DNA from: Clostridiales bacterium
GTDB taxonomy: Bacteria > Bacillota > Clostridia > Oscillospirales > Ruminococcaceae
Assembly: GCA_012800685.1 (NCBI GenBank)
Contig: JAAZIT010000271.1
Location: 1-5,239, forward strand
Length of the DNA stretch: 5,239 bases
Reading direction: 5' to 3'
Part shown: positions 1-5,239 of the stretch, in pieces
Layout: every line of letters starts with the position of its first letter
How positions within the stretch are numbered: position 1 is the first letter of the stretch
Position numbers and translations under genes: made by a program
Notes under the pieces: generated by a model
Seen by the model: only the letters and a program-made list of their open reading frames with translations
Database searches by the model: none
What the model was told of the DNA's origin: nothing

Positions 1-3000
1 CCTCTGAACAGCTTTTAGGTTGTATTGAAGTTGTTTTTGATGGTGTTTACATGGATTCAACAATTTATATTAATGACACAGAAGCTTTTTGTTGGAAATA
101 TGGCTATACAACTTTTGGGTTTGACATAACAAAATATCTTGTTGCAGGGAGAAATACAATTACAGTAAAGATAAATCACGTTTCACCTAACACTCGTTGG
201 TATAGTGGTGCAGGGATTTTCCGTAATGTATGGATTGAATATAAAAATTTAAGCAATATCGTAAGAGATGGTGTTTATATTCATACTGAAAAACGTGATT
301 GCTGTTGGAATATTGCAATTGAAACAGAGGTTAGTGGAAAATATGATTCTATTAGACATACCTTATTAGATTCTAATGGTTTGGAAATTGCTAGCTGTGA
401 ATCTGAAAACTCATCTCAAAATATTAAAGCTACAGATCCACAGCTTTGGGATACAAAGTCACCTTATGTATACAAACTAAAAACCGAATTAATATATAAT
501 CAATCAGTTGTTGATACACAAATGAATTGTATGGGGTTCCGTACAATTGAATTTTCAACTGATGACGGTTTTATTTTAAATGGAGAGACACTTAAACTCC
601 ATGGCGTATGTATGCACCACGATTTAGGTGCGTTAGGCTCAGCTTTTAATCCGGTTGCATTTTGGCGACAAATAAATATTCTAAAAAGCTTTGGAGTTAA
701 TTCTATTAGAACAAGCCACAATCCACCAGCTAGAGAGGTAATGGATATCTGCGACGAGGCAGGCATTATAGTTATTAGCGAATGCTTTGATATGTGGGAG
801 CTTCCAAAAACAAAATACGATTATGGAAATTATTTTCCTGAGTGGTATAAAAAAGATGTAGCCTCATGGATAAGACGAGATAGAAACCACCCTAGCGTAA
901 TTATGTGGAGTATTGGCAATGAGATTTATGATACTCATAAGGACGAACGTGGATTAGAGGTAGCAAAATTACTTGATGAAGAAGTCAAAAAACACGATCC
1001 ACTTTTTAACGCAAGGTCAACAATAGGCTCAAATTTCATGAGTGGGGAAAATGCTCAAAAGGTTTCGGATTATTTAAAACTAGCTGGATATAATTATGCT
1101 GAATATCTTTACGACGAGCATCATGAAAAATACCCTGATTGGTTTATTTATGGAAGTGAAACAGCATCAACTGTGCGTTCAAGAGGTGTATATCATTTCC
1201 CAATTGATTCACCTTTATTAGTTGATGAGGATACACAATGCTCTGATTTAGGTAATTCAGTAGTAGGCTGGGGTGGAGCATCTGAAAAAACTTGGGTTGA
1301 TGACAGAGATAGAAAATTTTGTGGTGGTCAATATATTTGGACTGGATTTGATTATATTGGCGAGCCTACCCCTTATAGTACTAAAAATTCTTATTTCGGA
1401 ATAGTGGATACTGCTGGTTTTCCAAAATCTTCATATTATTTTTATAAAGCTGTTTGGGCTGATAATTCCTCAAACCCATTTATAAAGATTATTCCTCATT
1501 GGGATTGGAATATTGGACAAATTATTGATGTAATAACCTATTCAAGTGAGAAAAATATCGAGCTGTTTTTAAACGGTAAGTCACTTGGAAGACAAAGCGT
1601 GGATTTGTTAAATGACGATGTTCTACATGGACATTGGAGAGTTAAATATGAAAAAGGCGAGTTGACAGCTAAGGCATATGATGAAAACTGGAATGTTGTT
1701 GCTACTGATAGTGCTAAGTCATTTAGTGAGCCAACAAGAGTAGTAGCTGTCGCAGAAAGAAATGATATAAAAAGTGATGGAAGAGACTTGCAATTTATAC
1801 AAATTTCTGTGGAAGATAATGATAATGTTATAGTTGAAAATGCTAGAAATAGGATAACTGTTGAGGTGGATGGACCTGCAAGGCTAGTTGGTCTTGATAA
1901 TGGGGATAGCACTGATTATGATAGCTATAAAGGTAACAATAAGCGTTTGTTTAGTGGAAAGCTGCTTGCAATTATTCAAGCTGGCTTTGAAACTGGCGAT
2001 GTTAAGGTTAGACTTTCATCTAATGGACTTATTGGCACAGAAGTTAATTTTAAAGTTATTCATTGTGATAAACCTAAGGGGGTAAGCATTGAAAATAATT
2101 ATCCTGCTTATGTTCAAGAACTTGATGATAGAATTAATGTTAGGAAAATTGAACTATCCTGCGATAGTCAAATACTAAATGAGAATAAAAAGGTTGCAAA
2201 TATAACTGCAAAATTATTGCCGGAGAATACGGATTTTCCTGATTTAATATGGAAATGCATGACTAAAACCGGAGTTGAAACAAATATAGCTGAAGTTGTT
2301 AGTATTGATTCAGGGGTAACTGTTACTGCTAAAGGTGATGGGGATTTTAGACTTAGAGCAATGAGCAAAAATAGTGGCGACATTCCACAGGTTATAAGCG
2401 AGCTTGAAATGTCTGTATCTGGTCTAGGTGATGCTGTAAGAAGTGCGTATAAATACACGTCAGCTAGCTTATATGACATTAGTAATTATCCTCTAAATGT
2501 TGTTGAAAGAGGGGCTATTGACAAAACTACAAGCAGAACCATTATCGGATTTTCTAATGTTGATTTTGGAAATGACGGAAGCGATATACTACTTTTAAGT
2601 ATTGGTAATCAATTTGAAAATAAAACAATTCCAATTGAAATTTGGATTGGTAACCCTGATGAAGTTGGTGCTGAAAAGGTATGTAACGTTGATTTTCCAT
2701 ATAACGGCTTATGGGATAGGTTTGCACCATTTGAATTTATTTTGCCGAAACGAATTAAGGGAACTCACACTATTTCATTTGTTGTTTCGACACATTGTAT
2801 ATTTGGTGGCTTTGAATTTGCAAAACATAATAAAGCTTTTGATAAAAATTCTGCGATTAATAATGACAGTGTTTACGGAGATGAATTCACTAAGGACAGC
2901 GGAAATGATATGATTAGTCATATTGGAAATAATGTATTAATTAATTTTAACGGCTTTGATTTTGGAGAAAGTGGTGCATCAAAAATCACAATTTGCGGTT

Positions 3001-3197
3001 CTACTCCGAATGATACTAATACTATTTCCTTAAGGTTTACAGATGAAAATGGCATTAGAAAAACAAGCCTATTAGAGTTTAAAGGTAATAGTGAAGTTCA
3101 GTCCTTTGATATAAATACTATATACAAAAAACAAGATATTAGCTTTGTCTTTTTACCTGGGAGTAATTTTAATTTTAGTTGGTTTATGTTTGGATAG
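1..3197 (+). CDS. Glycoside hydrolase family 2 beta-galactosidase-like enzyme, 5'-partial, with C-terminal CBM6-like modules
   Basis: The frame is open to the left edge (first whole codon at 3), and the residues before the Met at 51 fit the GH2 sugar-binding domain (…VVFDGVYM, then a YGYT-F-FD-T motif). Met51 is therefore internal and the true start is off-window. Counting Met51 as residue 1: the jelly-roll domain runs to about 65, an Ig-like GH2 domain from about 68 to 165, and the TIM barrel from about 170 to 470. The barrel carries HGVCMHHDLGALG (184-196), RTSHNPP (220-226), the acid/base in SIGNE (Glu291) and the nucleophile in YGSETAS (Glu370). After it come a DUF4982-like module (about 475-565), a GH2 C-terminal module (about 568-670), an Ig-like module (about 697-792) and two CBM6-like modules (about 797-925 and 930-1048). 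It should hydrolyse beta-galactosides or related beta-glycosides; the exact substrate cannot be read from sequence. The visible part has 17 cysteines and no anchor or transmembrane segment, which favours a cytoplasmic protein, but the N-terminus is unseen. Confidence 0.93.
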   Translation, partial: SEQLLGCIEVVFDGVYMDSTIYINDTEAFCWKYGYTTFGFDITKYLVAGRNTITVKINHVSPNTRWYSGAGIFRNVWIEYKNLSNIVRDGVYIHTEKRDCCWNIAIETEVSGKYDSIRHTLLDSNGLEIASCESENSSQNIKATDPQLWDTKSPYVYKLKTELIYNQSVVDTQMNCMGFRTIEFSTDDGFILNGETLKLHGVCMHHDLGALGSAFNPVAFWRQINILKSFGVNSIRTSHNPPAREVMDICDEAGIIVISECFDMWELPKTKYDYGNYFPEWYKKDVASWIRRDRNHPSVIMWSIGNEIYDTHKDERGLEVAKLLDEEVKKHDPLFNARSTIGSNFMSGENAQKVSDYLKLAGYNYAEYLYDEHHEKYPDWFIYGSETASTVRSRGVYHFPIDSPLLVDEDTQCSDLGNSVVGWGGASEKTWVDDRDRKFCGGQYIWTGFDYIGEPTPYSTKNSYFGIVDTAGFPKSSYYFYKAVWADNSSNPFIKIIPHWDWNIGQIIDVITYSSEKNIELFLNGKSLGRQSVDLLNDDVLHGHWRVKYEKGELTAKAYDENWNVVATDSAKSFSEPTRVVAVAERNDIKSDGRDLQFIQISVEDNDNVIVENARNRITVEVDGPARLVGLDNGDSTDYDSYKGNNKRLFSGKLLAIIQAGFETGDVKVRLSSNGLIGTEVNFKVIHCDKPKGVSIENNYPAYVQELDDRINVRKIELSCDSQILNENKKVANITAKLLPENTDFPDLIWKCMTKTGVETNIAEVVSIDSGVTVTAKGDGDFRLRAMSKNSGDIPQVISELEMSVSGLGDAVRSAYKYTSASLYDISNYPLNVVERGAIDKTTSRTIIGFSNVDFGNDGSDILLLSIGNQFENKTIPIEIWIGNPDEVGAEKVCNVDFPYNGLWDRFAPFEFILPKRIKGTHTISFVVSTHCIFGGFEFAKHNKAFDKNSAINNDSVYGDEFTKDSGNDMISHIGNNVLINFNGFDFGESGASKITICGSTPNDTNTISLRFTDENGIRKTSLLEFKGNSEVQSFDINTIYKKQDISFVFLPGSNFNFSWFMFG

Positions 3198-3200
3198 TAT

Positions 3201-3237
3201 AAAAAAAGGTGGTGCTTTAAGCACCACCTTTTATATT
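3201..3237. terminator. Bidirectional intrinsic terminator between converging genes
   Basis: A GC-rich stem GGTGGTGC (3208-3215) pairs perfectly with GCACCACC (3221-3228) around a five-base loop. Flanking A and T tracts extend the symmetry to 3204-3232. On the + strand it begins a few bases after the GH2 stop codon and is followed by TTTT and an AT-rich run. On the - strand it is followed by seven T residues (complement of 3201-3207), so it is an even better terminator for the glycosyltransferase transcript, which would carry about 75 bases of 3' untranslated sequence before it. Its position between two convergent genes fits shared use. Confidence 0.9.
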
Positions 3238-3243
3238 TTAAGC

Positions 3244-3294
3244 TATTATGGATAATACCTGTTAAGCCGACAAGCTAGGCTCTCTTATCATTTT
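3244..3294 (-). pseudogene. Decayed remnant of a second glycosyltransferase 3' end
   Basis: On the - strand this stretch matches the last 17 or so codons plus stop of the intact glycosyltransferase gene beside it (3306-3357). The final 25 bases are identical, and overall 46 of 52 aligned columns match. The copy no longer encodes the peptide: a Glu codon has become TAG, and one base is missing just after the Leu codon that follows, so the LNRYYP end is out of frame with what precedes it. No recognisable homology to the gene extends beyond it, and the intact gene begins only 11 bases further on. The most likely origin is a tandem paralogue that was deleted except for its tail, or a short local duplication that then decayed. 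It is probably not translated, but lies in the 3' untranslated region of the intact gene. Confidence 0.7.
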
Positions 3295-3357
3295 GTATTT
3301 TTGGTTATTATGGATAATACCTGTTAAGCCAATCAAGCTCAGCTCTTTCATCATTTT
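3244..3357. repeat. Imperfect 62-bp-offset direct repeat at the glycosyltransferase 3' end
   Basis: Copy 1 is 3244-3294 and copy 2 is 3306-3357, offset by 62 bases. The first 25 bases of each (3244-3268 and 3306-3330) are identical and include the stop-codon complement. The remaining part has five mismatches and one single-base gap. Copy 2 is the coding 3' end of the intact glycosyltransferase; copy 1 is the non-coding remnant. The 11-base spacer (3295-3305) is AT-rich and shows no other structure. Confidence 0.85.
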
Positions 3358-4441
3358 CGGAATACCAGCCTTTATCATAAAGCCTATATACTCTTTGAAA
3401 ATATTCCTCATACATTTTGGATACTCTCTCCATTGAATAGTTTTCAATTGCCCACTTCCTACAATCGGCAGGATTAATTTTATCAATATTTTTAACTGCC
3501 CAACAAAATTCCTCAAAAACTCTACAGCGATATCCTGTTATTCCGTGTAAAACAGTTTCAGGGAATGCTCCCCAATCTGTTGTTATTACAGGTGTTCCAC
3601 AGAGTTGGGCTTCAACATTGACACCTCCAAATGGCTCAAGGTAATAGGTTGGCATTAGGACTGCTTTAGCACTTCCCATTAGCTCTGCTCTTTTTTCAGG
3701 GCCAACAGCTGGGAGATAGTGAATATGGCTTTCTGAACCTAAGTGGAGTTTTTCATCTTCATTTTCCAACGACCCTTGACCAACAACATAAAGCTCATGT
3801 CCAGTTGCTTTTGCAACTTCAGAAGCAACCTGAACGCCTTTTCGATTAATGATTCTTCCCATATATAATAGATAATCTTTTTTCTTAGGTTGAAAAGGGA
3901 AGTCGTCAACCTCAAAATAGTTTGGAATAACAGCGTCATACCAATTACCATCTTCTATTCCAAATACACCATAGATATGATGCATCCATGCATATGATTC
4001 AAAAACCTTATGTCCGCTAAAGACTCCTGAATAACCTATTCCAGGTTCAACGGTAAGCAAATTCACTGCATCTGCAATTTGCTTTTGGTCAAAGCCCATT
4101 GTACAAAGAAGTATATCTTTGTCTTGTTTTCTATCTAGAATAGCTTTAATAGTATTTTCATTAAATATTTGGTGTGCTTTGTCCTTTGGGTCGCTTTTAA
4201 ACATTGTGGTGGTTTTATTATATTCGCCATAGGTCTCTTTTAAAACCTCTTGAGTTGAAACTTCAACAAATTCGTCACATTCAACATCAGAGCCTTCAAT
4301 CCCATAAAAATAGATTTGATGACCATATTTTTTTATCATTTTCGCAAGCTTTATTATTTTTTGTGTATACGCACAAGATGAAACACTTCTATTTGTTTCT
4401 AAGTGCGCAAGTCCTAACAAGTGAAATCTTAATTTTGACAT
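3308..4441 (-). CDS. GT4-type (GT-B fold) glycosyltransferase
   Basis: This is a complete 377-residue soluble protein, a normal length for a single-domain GT4 retaining glycosyltransferase that uses a nucleotide-sugar donor. The N-terminal acceptor half (about 1-180) opens with the LLGLAHLETN segment, then SSCAYTQK and a Lys-rich helix before HQIYFYG. The C-terminal donor-binding half holds YMGRIINRKG (193-202), the strand ELYVVGQG (216-223) and EPFGGVNVE (269-277), the E-x7-E signature with Glu269 and Glu277, followed by GTPVITTDWGAFPE. There is no signal peptide or membrane helix, so it should act in the cytoplasm. The ATG at 4441 is preceded by a good Shine-Dalgarno sequence. The gene lies 87 bp downstream of, and on the same strand as, a collagen-like gene, so a role in O-glycosylating that protein is plausible but inferred. 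Capsule or other glycan synthesis is the alternative. The sugar and acceptor cannot be read from the sequence. Confidence 0.92.
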   Translation of the reverse strand: MSKLRFHLLGLAHLETNRSVSSCAYTQKIIKLAKMIKKYGHQIYFYGIEGSDVECDEFVEVSTQEVLKETYGEYNKTTTMFKSDPKDKAHQIFNENTIKAILDRKQDKDILLCTMGFDQKQIADAVNLLTVEPGIGYSGVFSGHKVFESYAWMHHIYGVFGIEDGNWYDAVIPNYFEVDDFPFQPKKKDYLLYMGRIINRKGVQVASEVAKATGHELYVVGQGSLENEDEKLHLGSESHIHYLPAVGPEKRAELMGSAKAVLMPTYYLEPFGGVNVEAQLCGTPVITTDWGAFPETVLHGITGYRCRVFEEFCWAVKNIDKINPADCRKWAIENYSMERVSKMYEEYFQRVYRLYDKGWYSENDERAELDWLNRYYP

Positions 4442-4448
4442 GAAATCA

Positions 4449-4455
4449 TCCTTTC
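4449..4455 (-). promoter_or_regulatory. Ribosome binding site of the glycosyltransferase
   Basis: The - strand reads GAAAGGA, with seven bases between it and the ATG at 4441-4439. The match to the Shine-Dalgarno consensus and the spacing are typical of Firmicutes and fix this Met as the start. Confidence 0.8.
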
Positions 4456-4469
4456 GAAACAGTAGATAT

Positions 4470-4475
4470 ATTATA
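4470..4475 (-). promoter_or_regulatory. Possible -10 element for the glycosyltransferase
   Basis: The - strand carries a perfect TATAAT 28 bases upstream of the start codon, which would give a leader of about 20 bases containing the Shine-Dalgarno sequence. No convincing TTGACA-like -35 box lies 16-19 bases upstream, and the surroundings are almost pure A/T, so a chance match is quite possible. If real, it would let the glycosyltransferase be transcribed separately from the collagen-like gene. Confidence 0.25.
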
Positions 4476-4482
4476 TAATAAT

Positions 4483-4511
4483 ATATCCATACCCTCTAAG
4501 GATATGGATAT
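4483..4511. repeat. Inverted repeat in the collagen/glycosyltransferase intergenic gap
   Basis: ATATCCATACC (4483-4493) pairs with GGATATGGATAT (4500-4511) with a single bulged base and a six-base loop, giving about eleven base pairs. It begins 17 bases after the collagen-like stop codon on the - strand. It is followed there by a mixed A/T tract, not a run of T, so it would be at best a weak or partial terminator. It could also stabilise the 3' end of a processed transcript or serve as a dyad protein-binding site. The rest of the 87-bp gap is AT-rich and otherwise featureless. Confidence 0.5.
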
Positions 4512-4528
4512 AATTATTTGATTTAAGG

Positions 4529-5239
4529 TTATGCTAATTTTAAAATAGTCATAGATGATGCAAAGTTATTTGTCGTTTCTCCATCTGCAAACAACACACT
4601 AATGTTGTGTCCAGATTTGTTTTGAAGCTGGAAATTTGTGTTTGCCGCAATCTGGATAACAGTACTTCCAACAGCAGTCCCACCAAAGGTTCCTGATGTT
4701 GCAATTGTTGTCGCTGGTGCAGTTGTTTTAACTAGTGAAATGACTACACCTGGTTCTCTCTCTTTTTCACTTTTAGCAATAACGGACCATGAAAAATAGT
4801 AAGTTCCAGGAACAACTGAAATTGTCTGACCAGAAATTGTTATTCCAGCCCCAATGGTTGTTCTTAGTTGAGTCATTGGAATTGCTGAACCATTTGCAAG
4901 ACTATTTGTGCCAGATGTTGAGTTTTCAAGATAAACCCCGCATAATAGGGTTGTTGCGCCTGTTGCTCCTACAGCCCCAGCTGCACCGCTAGGTCCGGTT
5001 GCCCCAGTTGCTCCTACAGCTCCAGCTGCACCGCTAGGTCCAGTTGCCCCAGTTGCTCCTACAACCCCAGCTGCACCGCTAGGTCCGGTTGCCCCAGTTG
5101 CTCCTACAGCTCCAGTTGCACCGCTAGGTCCAGTTGCACCAGTTGCTCCTACAGCCCCAGTTGCACCGCTAGGTCCAGTTGCACCAGTTGCTCCTACAGC
5201 CCCAGTTGCACCGCTAGGTCCAGTTGCACCAGTTGCTCC
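4529..5239 (-). CDS. Collagen-like repeat protein with BclA-like C-terminal domain, 5'-partial
   Basis: The - strand frame is open from the right edge to the TAA at 4531-4529, giving 236 visible residues; the start and any signal or leader peptide are off-window. Visible residues 1-90 are six 15-residue collagen-like units, GATGATGPSGA(T/A)GAV with one GVV variant, continued by GATGAT. A short neck with the only visible cysteine (residue 100, in TLLCG) leads into a C-terminal domain of about 140 residues. That domain has the pattern of BclA/TNF-like jelly-roll heads of Firmicute exosporium glycoproteins: NGSAIPMTQ, then alternating Gly/Thr/Ile strands, VVPGTYYFSWSV, NFQLQNKSG and a hydrophobic end SSMTILKLA. 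The likely role is a trimeric surface filament (spore exosporium or cell surface) with a triple-helical stalk and globular tip. The Met at 4876 lies inside the C-terminal part and is not the start, because the collagen repeats read straight into it in frame. A phage tail fibre or another collagen-stalk adhesin remains possible. Confidence 0.9.
   Translation of the reverse strand, partial: GATGATGPSGATGAVGATGATGPSGATGAVGATGATGPSGATGAVGATGATGPSGAAGVVGATGATGPSGAAGAVGATGATGPSGAAGAVGATGATTLLCGVYLENSTSGTNSLANGSAIPMTQLRTTIGAGITISGQTISVVPGTYYFSWSVIAKSEKEREPGVVISLVKTTAPATTIATSGTFGGTAVGSTVIQIAANTNFQLQNKSGHNISVLFADGETTNNFASSMTILKLA
4970..5239 (-). repeat. Six tandem 45-bp collagen-coding repeats
   Basis: The period is exactly 45 bp (15 codons) across 270 bp, and the array runs off the right edge. 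Numbered from the C-terminal side, units 5 and 6 (5150-5239) are identical and unit 4 (5105-5149) differs from them by one synonymous base. Units 1 and 3 differ from each other by one base, which changes GAV to GVV. Unit 2 lies between the two types. Units 1-3 encode GAA where units 4-6 encode GAT. This near-identity at DNA level indicates recent expansion or homogenisation. The region is visibly more GC-rich than the rest of the window because of its Gly, Ala and Pro codons. Confidence 0.97.

Noticed and set aside
51..53. ATG at 51 as the start of the GH2 gene
   Set aside because: The in-frame codons before it (3-50) encode residues that fit the GH2 sugar-binding domain, and the usual N-terminal 60 or more residues of the family are otherwise missing, so the gene begins beyond the left edge.
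1538..1912. Antisense open frame of 124 codons inside the GH2 gene, with similar ones at 500-766 and 2168-2479
   Set aside because: These are frame shadows of a well-supported GH2 coding sequence. Their translations are low-complexity Ser/Leu/Thr-rich and match no family.
3244..3330. Direct repeats of a gene's 3' end as attL/attR of an integrated element
   Set aside because: Only 37 bases separate the 25-bp identical cores, which is no room for an element. There is no integrase in view, and the similarity continues imperfectly past the core as in a decayed gene copy. An excision scar cannot be fully excluded but is less likely.
3262..3516. An 84-codon open frame on the - strand overlapping the glycosyltransferase 3' end
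   Set aside because: It is a shifted frame over the real gene that runs on through the decayed duplicate. It has no ribosome binding site context or recognisable domain.
4529..4876. A separate 115-residue gene starting at the Met at 4876
   Set aside because: The same frame continues without a stop into the collagen repeats, and homologous C-terminal domains follow directly on Gly-X-Y stalks, so this is the tail of one larger protein.
4970..5239. Regular direct repeats that could suggest a CRISPR array
   Set aside because: The 45-bp units abut with no unique spacers, keep the reading frame and encode Gly-X-Y triplets, so they are collagen-coding repeats.

Overview
The window is AT-rich with standard-code, AT-leaning codon usage. 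Its gene content (a multidomain GH2 beta-galactosidase, a GT4 glycosyltransferase and a BclA-like collagen-repeat protein) points to a low-GC Firmicute, most likely a gut or rumen Clostridia-type anaerobe. This assignment is inferred from gene families and composition; there is no rRNA or other direct taxonomic marker.

Left part (1-3197, + strand): the main body of a large GH2 glycosidase whose N-terminus lies beyond the left edge. Both catalytic glutamates are present, followed by DUF4982/GH2 C-terminal-type modules, an Ig-like module and two CBM6-like beta-sandwich modules.

Middle (3198-3307): a strong, nearly symmetric stem-loop flanked by A and T tracts that can terminate transcription from both sides. 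Next to it is a decayed second copy of the last 17 or so codons of the neighbouring glycosyltransferase gene. This is a scar of a lost paralogue or of a local duplication.

Right part (3308-5239, - strand): two genes transcribed leftwards, converging on the GH2 gene. The upstream one, cut by the right edge, encodes a collagen-like protein with six visible tandem 45-bp (15-residue) Gly-X-Y units, then a C-terminal domain of about 140 residues resembling the BclA-type trimeric head. The downstream one, 87 bp further on, is a complete 377-residue GT-B fold GT4 glycosyltransferase. The pairing, and the repeated G-A-T triplets, suggest that the transferase glycosylates the collagen-like stalk, which would be a spore-surface or cell-surface filament. 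The GH2 gene is probably an independent carbohydrate-degradation locus that merely shares the terminator.

The most unusual points are the degenerate 3'-end duplication of the glycosyltransferase, the higher-order pattern in the collagen repeats, and the collagen/glycosyltransferase pair itself.
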